Shown: positions 28,401 to 34,222 of the stretch, piece after piece
Numbering within the stretch: position 1 is the first letter of the stretch
Layout: every line of letters begins with the position of its first letter
From: a bacterium
Lineage (GTDB): Bacteria > Hinthialibacterota > Hinthialibacteria > OLB16
DNA: 64,000 bases
Direction of reading: 5' to 3'
Assembly: GCA_022072055.1 (NCBI GenBank)
Contig: JAJVIK010000021.1
Span: 62,001 to 126,000, forward strand
Translations under genes and position numbers: made by a program
Notes under the pieces: model-generated
Seen by the model: the letters and a program-made list of their open reading frames with translations, nothing else
What the model was told of the DNA's origin: nothing
Database searches by the model: none

Positions 28401-30234
28401 GCAGGCGCTCGAGGAGTACGACACGCAGGTCAAGAACATCGAGGCTTTCGCTCAGTTCATTACCGATCTCACCGGCATACGGTCCGATCAGATCGGTCTT
28501 CTGTATGTCAACATCGGGGTCACCACGGGTCTTAACGCACTGATCATCGCGTCGCGCATCACCCAGAGCGTCTTCACCGCCGCGGCCACCCAGGTGAAAG
28601 ACATGACCTTCGGGGCCTCCGAGTCGCTGCCCCGAGTTGTGGGACTGGCCAACGACATCACCGCCCCGCTGCGTGGAGCCTTGATGCTCACCGGCAAGGC
28701 GGCAGCCAACGCCTTGACCACGGTCGCCGAAGTCCAGGAAACCATCCAGCTCGGAATCGAGCAGGCCAAGGAATTGGCGGACAAGGGAACGGAGATCGAC
28801 ATTCAGCTTAAGGAGAACCTGCTGGAGATCAAGGAAAAGGTCTTTGAGCTCCGTCAGATGGTCCGTGACCTCAAGGCCAAGGAGATCGAGATTTACGGAC
28901 TCCAGGAGGCCATGCGCCAGGCCTCGGGCCGCTATCTCCAGGTGATCGCGCAAGGCCTGCGCCTGATCGAGGAGCGGACTCAGTTCCGGGTTCGGACCGC
29001 GGCCTCGGTGAGCGACGCGCGCTATAAGGACATGGCTTTCCGTATCTTCCGAAACGACGCCCTTCAGAAATACCGGGGGCAGTTCGACCTCGCGGCCAAG
29101 TTTGTCTATCTCGCGGCCAAGGCGTACGGCTACGAGACCAACCTCCTGGAGTTCTCGGCCCTCTCCGGGGAGCAACTTCTTGAGCGGATTGTCCGCGAGA
29201 GAAACATCGGCGAGTTTGAGGATGTCCCCGCGACCGCCGGAGGCTTGCCCTTCCGCTCCGGCCCCGGCCTATCGGGCGTGATGGCGGAGCTCGACGCCAA
29301 CTTCCGCGCGCTCAAGGGGGTGCTCGGTTTCAACAATCCGACCATTTCAACGGACAAGTTCTCGCTGCGCCGGGAGTATTACCGCATCTCGCCCGACGAG
29401 GATGGGACGGAGAACTGGCGCGAGACTCTTCGGATGGCGGTCATCGACGACCTGCGGACCGAAGTTCCGGAGTTCAACCAACTCTTGAGCTCTTTCGATC
29501 CCTATCGGCAATTCAATCGGGCCAATCCCACTACCACCGGGGAGCCCGCCATCGTTGTCGAGTTCCCGACCACAATCCAGGCCGACGCGAATGTGTTTAA
29601 CCGCGCCGGATCGACAGACGGCGGAGAGAGCTTCTTCCCCTCCGACCACTTCTCGATCAAGGTTCGCGGAATCGGCGTGTGGTTCAGCAATTACTCCACC
29701 GACACGGGCGGGCTGACCTCCACTCCGCGCTGCTATCTGATCCCGGTCGGGGCGGATGTCACCCGGGTCCCGGAGGCGCAATCGCTCGGCAGTCTTCGCA
29801 AGGTGCGCGAGTGGAATGTCGTGGATCAGGTCATCCCACCGCCCATTGACCTCGGGGAGGGCCTGTTCGCCCCGCGCCTGAACGGCTGGCTCCCATCCGA
29901 CCAGCTGCCCGGACAGCTCCTTCAACCCCGCCTGCGCCGCCACGCCTCGATCCGCGCCTACAGCGACTCGGGAGAAGACCTCGGGGACATCGATGAGACC
30001 CAGTTCCTGGTCACCACCACCCTGGTCGGCCGGTCGGTGTGGAACACCCGCTGGTTGCTCATCATCCCCGGACGATTCCTGCTGCAGGGGGACCCGCGCG
30101 AGGGAATCCGGCGGTTCATCGAGGGAGCCGACGGCAACGGTGGGGTCACCGACATCCGCTTGGCTTTCGAAACCTTCCAGTACTCGGGATCCAAGAAGGA
30201 CGGAACCTTGGAAGTCAACCTTGGTGGCGAGTGA
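19474..30234 (+). CDS. Giant secreted multi-module protein (about 3,586 aa)
   Basis: Start set at the first of two adjacent ATGs (19474/19477) after AAAGGGAG; the longer frame at 19408 adds 22 residues before the signal peptide (IRPTGKLILLLIGTALLASQARSA). Three beta-helix modules occupy residues about 28-419, 425-888 and 894-1448; each opens with a [V/F]YVD..AAGAN.G.SWA.AF-type head and closes with a VD[MI]GAYE-type tail. Residues about 1450-2400 are beta-rich with a Cys/Trp/Pro motif seen four times. About 2400-3586 is mainly helical, with a coiled coil near 3083-3177 and a calcium-loop-like 'RGDGFINVED' near 2600. The C-terminal half matches nothing I know. Probably extracellular. Confidence 0.85.
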   Translation: MMHTIRPTGKLILLLIGTALLASQARSATVFVNGSLATGANNGASWADAYRGSTALSDALNATGSGNEIWVAQGTYIPTRDRFGNSTNGNEATFILKGPNFMLLGGFVGNETNRNDRNPEANPTILSGNSQKWHVVSPHQDNGVTLSTVLDGFIITGGDADGDSANDEDRGAGLKTSSANLTISNCTFLANRSISDGAGAWVGASILVNCKFLGNFIDTSGAAGAGLFAGAGPTVVNCLFSGNRIREDGNGAGLSATDPTVINCAFSNNLSSSDLPALGNGGGIYLAGGTAAPIRNCILWGNSAGTNAQIGGSLGAAQVSHSIVQGGFAGTGNLNADPQFVDPDGADNTSGTGDDDLHLNLGSPAIDAGSNGHLPADSADLDRDGNTAETLPIDLFGNPRVTYESCGIVDMGVHEAVRATPGPIFYVDKSAAGANTGETWANAFTDLNTALCAAQNSVAPNPEIWVANGAYAPDRGTGDRNAAFVLASGVAVYGGFQGNDRPGGPETSRDQRNTDPTSNGTVLSGEIGVIGDFNDNSRTIVIASNVDATAILDGFKISLGFAEVAGTVGFPDRNGAGLFASQGSPTIRNCWFDSNVAQQGGGGAFFSYGFPTIEDCLFTENVGIGGRGGGIAFNSPPGILTGNLRLVRCRFVDNLADFDGGGVSIFGQTAQVISCEFFENDCFERGGGIGCLITSDLLVANSVFSGNHAPVTGGGLWMQAGPVKLVNNTFSRNSTNLNFGGGGVFQDSGSISISNCIFWQNSDSSGVDEGSQFARAAGTSTQPFDHNLVDGLTGGGLFSGPGNVSGNPLFVDEEGPDNMPGTADDNLRLIHCSPALGAGSSAALPADVADLDADADVGEPTPLDADGNPRISPAAIGLVDIGAYELQVVVPGPIVYVDVNAAGANDGSSWADAFTSLKSALCTAEVFSATVEEIWVAAGTYRPDLGLVDPSRSFDLVEGVGVYGGFAGTETQREERNPVANVTILSGDLLGDDNPSGGQFDPTFIENTNHIVSAIGLGSTAVLDGFTITGGHAHSGIPGPDVGRGAGIYIIGGGPTLANLKFHRNFAWISGGGLFSSGASPSVTSCVFSENVSNDGFGAGGGAGAYVTGGSPEFTACMFITNDAPGFGGGIHAENTNLTVVDGTFQGNTSNNTLGGGGGGIRIDGGAALVRGSLFENNSGVLGGGISVTGSSPRILACTFRENRGVLRGGGIDSLGFSSGPLVVSCVFEGNYSIAGGGAGNFSSISSYVNCVFSGNHGKLLAPFPEAFGGAFYNDSSEVSLVHCTVAGNVADTTGGGFYNTDNSSVTIENSIVWLNSHGGGITDFESQVFNSTSGSNSLTVSRSDFQFLTPLLNGNIDDDPLFIRLPDDGGDGFGNGNDDYGNLRFPPNSPALDALDASTLPPDTGDIDDDGDVLEPLPLDADGFPRVKDITVFNHGGTVDMGAYELPTANIRFWGEELEPPVGVDDPVASPPLVDNASAAFIHPFDNRVFGYDFGLVNVSWSAGGVPAVSTTQFFVLEATPTVCMYRTDQPNNGPPVDLSPIIDGNPIGQVIVHYNTQIHPDPNPADPLLNADIFQDTTKHLHAQKAGTVLLEYRNEQTQELLAFEVLRARNRVPLIVNDVEVGSQVFPVDPENHTPGCMPSVTRGFNVYAYQQTDDGPTKGNVYAIRPNDNPSNFEVYWLKGGYGGVCWPCELTRYTAIWPFDPQINLQSEDPKVDLSAHFLAQILYQFPVSHAQVADKAYSTSAPGMATLLYSNQVDTGREVSLEVVKTVDSRDGNQEFPRLEDWNIGDRIESPEHDLSCYSSSFIRLGTNYDPTIYSFKAAASTIIPINTGELEVWHYQKSQDVCWPYLPYVYNCVWPATPDYCLTISNQKGIGPFNLTKYQDPSIYSIGTEDSDPTVVGYNPNEEHAEWETTPGGKLYAARDDLNVLFGRSQPYVLLKYQDHFSEGDPWDMDVIQVRRTGTSSPGTCMCDQFPCDFIYPVTAGSILQPLIPLSLPTHVPLCSENTIIDPTYTWFDDRGGYWYRRGGISTIARYFERWEGTCTPWLDDGTGIPQDVTWNVNWPKVPQSSLPPGGGGVPIKDVYIDLGFGETRIRDLSNGVRQAEILYNESDAVLIRPWKPAFVPLSNSNFPSDWLVFRRMLPPHIQARLSYDDVNQLLIWGAVPDQKLLGIMSVQERDKIKEVFNTGDHAAFRNAVDDLYDESQQPGSNAVGTIVGPDNPAWGIALSAGKATQQGWVVLGYNGDNLITEPPDVEVFNVGCPPKPGELIVVYPDCVFDEQLTIRWSGDCGGDCQDLEFMWEFAVGDNPSDYEDIDPNANPDDPPAFNPWNLWIHDDGSSGWVKGKNEIVISGQSANPLFVLTDNWFRVKVRIPPDANPSEFACPPGTESEYTDNQLAEGWIKRVKRQLNPFDQRVKSFTEARIATYVSMIEQLGTPYTDRVGLTCDAETLNKLGLIELYQGVLFRGRSFTIDMGIDYGPANQALLLMAGAIADFYMLLGNEAYGDSLDPTLIITDEIQEQATSLFSFQDQLPSSENSLLYEELTLLRGLDGRSGTPVDRFPVYNRLYWNFTSGDGQIAYRNNYNILDRAPLNPDGSRGDGFINVEDAAVMFPQGHGDAWGHYLTAIKYYYELLRNPSFTWQVRSEAVLVNQVPVQVGYAHERKMARAAAARAKAGAAIMDLAYRERYSEEPSIQTQGYPDPVADRHWGLQDWGHRSFLGTYFDWATTNANLPAVDDDPDHVGTVKQIDRTTVYDLKEITAQADIIQGKMDEADAGLNPLGLPKNVVPFDLQPFDEAGRTHFEQVFDRASPAVVNAVQVFRFASQIGQSLRQNQDETQEFEDNVEDAEFDYEGRLIEVFGYPYPQDRDPVTGNTYGPNFRGPDLYHWMYVDTGDLVGLTLPAGQSVTVPVFNRTVNDQGVLETPQNQSTTVNVSYNIVPGFGFVKPVEFTLERRAPGEIQLARSDLIQAYWAFKQALEEYDTQVKNIEAFAQFITDLTGIRSDQIGLLYVNIGVTTGLNALIIASRITQSVFTAAATQVKDMTFGASESLPRVVGLANDITAPLRGALMLTGKAAANALTTVAEVQETIQLGIEQAKELADKGTEIDIQLKENLLEIKEKVFELRQMVRDLKAKEIEIYGLQEAMRQASGRYLQVIAQGLRLIEERTQFRVRTAASVSDARYKDMAFRIFRNDALQKYRGQFDLAAKFVYLAAKAYGYETNLLEFSALSGEQLLERIVRERNIGEFEDVPATAGGLPFRSGPGLSGVMAELDANFRALKGVLGFNNPTISTDKFSLRREYYRISPDEDGTENWRETLRMAVIDDLRTEVPEFNQLLSSFDPYRQFNRANPTTTGEPAIVVEFPTTIQADANVFNRAGSTDGGESFFPSDHFSIKVRGIGVWFSNYSTDTGGLTSTPRCYLIPVGADVTRVPEAQSLGSLRKVREWNVVDQVIPPPIDLGEGLFAPRLNGWLPSDQLPGQLLQPRLRRHASIRAYSDSGEDLGDIDETQFLVTTTLVGRSVWNTRWLLIIPGRFLLQGDPREGIRRFIEGADGNGGVTDIRLAFETFQYSGSKKDGTLEVNLGGE
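19555..23818 (+). repeat. Three tandem beta-helix modules in the giant protein
   Basis: Protein-level repeats at 19555-20730, 20748-22139 and 22153-23818. The heads align: GANNGASWADAY, GANTGETWANAF and GANDGSSWADAF, each followed by an EIWVA.G.Y.P segment. The interiors are rows of short strands with N-C-x-F-x-x-N turns, as in right-handed parallel beta-helices ('choice-of-anchor Q' type). The tails also align: D-x-D-x-D..E.LP.D..GNPR then VDMG/VDIG. Module lengths increase from about 390 to 555 residues, so duplication was followed by internal expansion. Confidence 0.75.
24541..25690 (+). repeat. Four Cys/Trp/Pro segments in the central part of the giant protein
   Basis: Segments encoded near 24541 (CWPCELTRYTAIWPFDP), 25018 (CWPYLPYVYNCVWPATP), 25390 (CDQFPCDFIYPV) and 25608 (CTPWLDDG...VNWPKVP) share a Cys-containing start and an aromatic-Pro end. 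The first two are clear relatives; the others are weaker. Each follows a beta-strand region with 'V.W' or 'Y.I'. They may be degenerate copies of one disulfide-containing domain. Confidence 0.4.
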
Positions 30235-30298
30235 CACAAGGGGCCAGGGAGATATTGCCATGATTAAGACCAACCGAAACCTTCACGGGAGAGAATCC

Positions 30299-31276
30299 AT
30301 GAAGCCTGTGTCCCTTATCCTCGCCACGCTGGCGGTCATCCTCGGAGTCAGCATTGACACCGATTTCACGGAAGCGGGGATCGCCCACCCGCCGCTCACC
30401 ATCTTTGGAGTGCTGGAGACCAACGCTGGGGACCCGATCTCATCGGGGAATCTGAATTTCACCTTCTCCGAGGCTGATGGGGACGGCATGGCCCTTGGGG
30501 CCGCCTCGCTGGCCCCATACCCGGATGGCAATACCTTCGCGCTCTCCATCCCGCTGGAGCAAGCCCCGGTTTCGGATCCGGAAACGGTCCTTGAGGTCGG
30601 GCGGAGCTACATCCCCTCGGCGTCTTACAACGGCGCGCCGGTTGACCTATCTGAAATCGGGGCGGAGCTGACCCCATCCGGGGGGCAGGTCATCGGGCCA
30701 GTGACCCTGGTGGTCGCTCCGAACACCCCCGTGCTTCAGCTATCCGAGGGTATCAACTTCGGACCGGTTCTCTTGAACACCTTTCAAGACCGGCAATTTG
30801 TCATCCGGAATGTCGGCGGTCAAACGCTCACCGGAAGCGCGCGTTTCCAGGACGGGGTGTATTTCCGCATCACTGTGAACGGGGCCCCGGTCAATCAGAT
30901 GAACCTGAACCTGGCCCCCGCTCAGTCCAGGACAATCACGGTTCGGTTCTGGCCGACCGTTCTTTCACCGACCCTCTTTGACATTTTCCGGGTGACATCC
31001 AACGGCGGGAACCTGGATCGGAATGTCAGCGGCTCGGCGATCTCAATCACTCTCACTCCGACCCAAACCCCCGTTGAAAGCCCGACCCCCACGATGGACC
31101 TGAATCCCACGCCCACGTTCACGCCGAACTTCGACCTTCATCCCATCGGTTCGCCGGACGGGCAGATCACTCCCAACGACCTGTTGGAGGTCTTGAGCCA
31201 GATCGGGACGGGCGGGTTGCAGGAGCGATCTCTCTTTGATTTCTCCCGGTTCTGGGAGGCTCCGGCGGGGCCTTGA
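30299..31276 (+). CDS. Secreted protein with Ig-like/HYDIN-type domain and dockerin-like C-terminus
   Basis: 325 aa from the ATG at 30299, preceded by GGGAGAG and followed at once by a signal peptide (KPVSLILATLAVILGVS). An ATG at 30260 with its own AGGGAG is an alternative. The middle has 'LNFGPV'-type strands typical of ASPM/HYDIN-like domains ('INFGPVLLNTFQDRQFVIRN'). A Thr-Pro linker (about 255-278) leads to a tail 'SPDGQITPNDLLEVLSQI...LFDFSRFW', like the dockerin-like tail of the protein ending at 49903. Third gene of the operon, 64 bases after the giant gene. Its last 234 bases overlap the convergent gene at 31043-32752. Confidence 0.75.
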   Translation: MKPVSLILATLAVILGVSIDTDFTEAGIAHPPLTIFGVLETNAGDPISSGNLNFTFSEADGDGMALGAASLAPYPDGNTFALSIPLEQAPVSDPETVLEVGRSYIPSASYNGAPVDLSEIGAELTPSGGQVIGPVTLVVAPNTPVLQLSEGINFGPVLLNTFQDRQFVIRNVGGQTLTGSARFQDGVYFRITVNGAPVNQMNLNLAPAQSRTITVRFWPTVLSPTLFDIFRVTSNGGNLDRNVSGSAISITLTPTQTPVESPTPTMDLNPTPTFTPNFDLHPIGSPDGQITPNDLLEVLSQIGTGGLQERSLFDFSRFWEAPAGP

Positions 31277-32752
31277 GCCTGAGGGCAGACTCCACCACCG
31301 GATAAGTCGAATCCACGCTCGGCCGGGATCAAGTCGCCGAAATCTCCGCGCGAGCAAGGTCACCGTGTACCCCGCCCCGATCATGATGAACGGGTCAGTG
31401 GGGATTCGCATGAAGCATCCCTCCCCCAGCTCCAAGAGGCAGGCGACAGAGACGACATAGAGCATGTTTAGAGAGCTGAAGAGGAGGAAACTCCCTCGCG
31501 AGAGCACGATAGGGTCCTTGCTTCCCCGCAGGGCGCCGAAAGCCGCGCGGATCTGAACCCACACAACAGTGACAAAGCACGCGAGGAACAGCGCCGGCCG
31601 CACAAACACGCTGAAGAAAGAATCACCCGTGGAGAGGGCGGCCTCTAGGACCGGTCTCGCCGGGCTCCCTGGAGTGTACACCGATCCAGGCAAGAAGCTG
31701 AAGAAAATGCCAAGCTGATTGAGCACCGCCATTAGGTATTCAATCGGGTTCAAAAAAATGAGAGTCACTGTGTTGGAGAGATACTCCCTTGAGGCTTGGA
31801 TGCAGACAAGATGATTGTGATTCGGCCTTCCGGTCCTCTTACCGAGGGCCGTGAGGGCGGGATGCCCTTCCGGATTTGGAGCCTGGTAGTATTCCAGGTA
31901 AACCTCGGGAGGGGAAAAGCGCTTGATCCGTTGGATGGGAGTCACCCTTCCCTCTCGGACCAGCCGCTCCAACTGGTCCTTCTCGACATAGGCTGTCATC
32001 ACCGACACGTTCATCCCCAACCATGTGCTTGAGGTGAATGATCCGAACAGGACTTGGTTCTTGATGTAAACCGACCCGGCAATCAGGAACGACGCAAGGG
32101 ACACCCCGATCATGCCCGGGCCGATAGTCCGCCCTGCTCGTTTCGCCAACACGAAGAGCGCCATGATTACCGGAACAAACCAGGCAAATATATTGAAGAA
32201 ACTCCAAGTCAGAACAATGAATGCTAGAGTCGTCGTTAACAAGATGAAGAGTAATCTCGATCCGGATCTCATCCACCAGAGCAAAAGGTTTCCGGCGGCA
32301 AGGAGCAGAACCGCCATGGGAAGGGTGTAGACCACCGCGCGCTCCGCATTGAGTAGCGGGGGATGTAGAAGCAGCAGGGCGAGCGCTCCGACTCGCCCCC
32401 ATGTCGGAACCGCCAGAGCCTTCAGGAGCCCGTAGGTCAGAAGAGCAACCATCCACCCACAAAGGAGGTACGCCCACTCGAACGCGGTCGGAAGAACCGG
32501 ATCGGGAAAGGCTTTGACCATCCCCCCAAGAAAGAGGTTGAAAAGGGGGGGCTGGGAGTGCAGGCACAGGATTCCCCTCAAGAGGTCCTCCCTCAGGACT
32601 TGCACATCCAGGAAGTGCATCCCATGCAGGGACCCCATGAAGAACGGGTGAGACGGGTACTGGAGGCCGCGTACAACGATGAAAAACAAGGAAACCGCCA
32701 GCAGCTCCATCAAGCGCTCGGGAGCGTTCGAGGGTTGCTTTACACAGTTCAA
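31043..32752 (-). CDS. Polytopic membrane protein, GT-C glycosyltransferase-like
   Basis: 569 aa with about ten hydrophobic helices. A loop after the first helix contains 'LCLHSQPPLFNLFLGG', reminiscent of the lipid-linked-sugar glycosyltransferase family GT39/PMT ('HPPL'), but without a firm family match. Start is uncertain: TTG at 32752 has GAGG 7 bases upstream, ATG at 32710 has none. The last 78 codons overlap the convergent gene and encode an Arg/Glu-rich, membrane-free tail. The gene looks less GC-rich than its neighbours. Possible role: transfer of sugars to proteins or lipids at the outer face of the inner membrane. Confidence 0.6.
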   Translation of the reverse strand: MNCVKQPSNAPERLMELLAVSLFFIVVRGLQYPSHPFFMGSLHGMHFLDVQVLREDLLRGILCLHSQPPLFNLFLGGMVKAFPDPVLPTAFEWAYLLCGWMVALLTYGLLKALAVPTWGRVGALALLLLHPPLLNAERAVVYTLPMAVLLLAAGNLLLWWMRSGSRLLFILLTTTLAFIVLTWSFFNIFAWFVPVIMALFVLAKRAGRTIGPGMIGVSLASFLIAGSVYIKNQVLFGSFTSSTWLGMNVSVMTAYVEKDQLERLVREGRVTPIQRIKRFSPPEVYLEYYQAPNPEGHPALTALGKRTGRPNHNHLVCIQASREYLSNTVTLIFLNPIEYLMAVLNQLGIFFSFLPGSVYTPGSPARPVLEAALSTGDSFFSVFVRPALFLACFVTVVWVQIRAAFGALRGSKDPIVLSRGSFLLFSSLNMLYVVSVACLLELGEGCFMRIPTDPFIMIGAGYTVTLLARRFRRLDPGRAWIRLIRWWSLPSGSRPRRSLPEPGEIKERSLLQPARPDLAQDLQQVVGSDLPVRRTDGMKVEVRRERGRGIQVHRGGRAFNGGLGRSESD

Positions 32753-32775
32753 AATCCTGCCTCGCTTCTCCTTCG

Positions 32776-34203
32776 TCAGGCGAACAGGGCTTCAATCGGT
32801 CGCCCCTGCCCCAGGTTGGTCACATAGACTGGCCGACCCTCGGTAATATAGAACTTATCGGCAGGGATTCCAAGGGCAGAGTAAATGGTGGCATACACAT
32901 CGATCAGCTGAACCGGATTCTCAACCGGGAGCATCGGATGCTCTTCGGCAGTCTTGCCGTAAACAGACCCTCCTTTGATCCCTCCACCGAAGAAAAGCAT
33001 GCAGTTGCAGCTGCTGAAATGGCCGTGGAATCCGTACATGCTTTCGTTCTCGATCACAAGGCCCTCGCCGGTGGCGGTTTCGGTGAATCCATCCGGTTCC
33101 TGTCCGGCGGCGGGCTTGTCGGCGATGGTGCGCCCGAATTCCGTGGCGACCACCACCAGGGTGCGCTCCAACAGGCCCCGCTCGTGGAGTTCGCGGAGGA
33201 GGGTTCCGATGGGACGGTCGATCTGCTTCTTCATGTCCACCATGCGCTGTCGCCCATTCTCGTGCATGTCGAAACCCTTGAATGGGGCGTACTGGTATTC
33301 CACCTCGACAAAACGCGCCCCCACCTCGATCAGTCTTCGCGCGAGCAGGCACCCCTCGCCAAAGCGGTGCCCGACATCATAAGCCGCGAGGACTTCCGGC
33401 TTCTCATCCCGGGTGAAGTCGAAGGCCTTCTTGACCGGCGAATCCATCATCGCGCGGGCGTCTTCCATCACCTTCATGTAATCCCGGACCTTGTTGGCCT
33501 CCTGGAGTTCCTTGCCGGCGAGTCCGGTGATGGTTTCCAGGTAGCGCTGGCGGCGGTCGAGACGGTCCACCTTCAACCCCGCCACCGCGTTCAGCGTCGG
33601 CAAGCCCTCTTTCGGCTCGGGAATCATGAAGGGGGCGTGGTTGACCCCATAGAAACCGGGACCGCTGTATTCGTTGATGAAAAGGAACTCCTCGTTACTG
33701 GTGTTGATATCGCGTCCGATGTCGATGTAGGCCGGAACATTCGGATCACGCCGCCCAAGGACCCTCGAAACGACCGACCCCATACTGGGGGCCTTGAATC
33801 CCGCCGGGAACAGATAACCTGTTTTCATGTAATACTGCGCCTTGAGGTGGACCGCTCCAAACTTGGTCTGGTTGGTCAGCGTTCGCAGGATCGCGCCCTT
33901 GTCCATCACCGAGGCGATGGTATCGAGGCCCTCTCCCAGAAAGATCCCATCAGCGGCGGTTGGGATGGAGGGGCATGTCCCGAGGATCTCGCTCCCCTTC
34001 ATGCCGGGGCTATAGGGGGTGTGCTTCTTGGGGTCCCAAGTGTCGGTTTGCCCGATGCCGCCCGGCAGCCAGATCAGGATCATGGCGTCGGCGGACCCCC
34101 TCGGTTTGGGGGCCGGCTCCTTGGGTTGTCCGAAAAGCGGCGAGGCGAGGGACACCCCCGCTCCCACAGCCAGACTGCTCTTCAGGAATTCACGACGCTG
34201 CAT
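32776..34203 (-). CDS. DUF1501 (sulfatase-like) protein, Tat-exported
   Basis: 475 aa. The N-terminus 'MQRREFLKSSLAVGAGVSLA' is a Tat signal (RRxFLK). 'ADAMILIWLPGGIGQTDTWDPK' and 'RGLLERTLVVVATEFGRTI' are diagnostic of DUF1501, an alkaline-phosphatase-fold family abundant in Planctomycetes. The enzyme activity is not established. It follows the DUF1549/DUF1553 gene by 19 bases on the same strand, the usual pairing in those genomes. Confidence 0.93.
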   Translation of the reverse strand: MQRREFLKSSLAVGAGVSLASPLFGQPKEPAPKPRGSADAMILIWLPGGIGQTDTWDPKKHTPYSPGMKGSEILGTCPSIPTAADGIFLGEGLDTIASVMDKGAILRTLTNQTKFGAVHLKAQYYMKTGYLFPAGFKAPSMGSVVSRVLGRRDPNVPAYIDIGRDINTSNEEFLFINEYSGPGFYGVNHAPFMIPEPKEGLPTLNAVAGLKVDRLDRRQRYLETITGLAGKELQEANKVRDYMKVMEDARAMMDSPVKKAFDFTRDEKPEVLAAYDVGHRFGEGCLLARRLIEVGARFVEVEYQYAPFKGFDMHENGRQRMVDMKKQIDRPIGTLLRELHERGLLERTLVVVATEFGRTIADKPAAGQEPDGFTETATGEGLVIENESMYGFHGHFSSCNCMLFFGGGIKGGSVYGKTAEEHPMLPVENPVQLIDVYATIYSALGIPADKFYITEGRPVYVTNLGQGRPIEALFA

Positions 34204-34222
34204 TGCCTCCTCCGAGTCTTAC

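Noticed and set aside
31839-32795. 318-codon minus-strand frame
   Set aside because: It is another frame of the membrane protein gene. It lacks membrane helices and is Arg/Pro/Gly-rich, as expected of a shadow.
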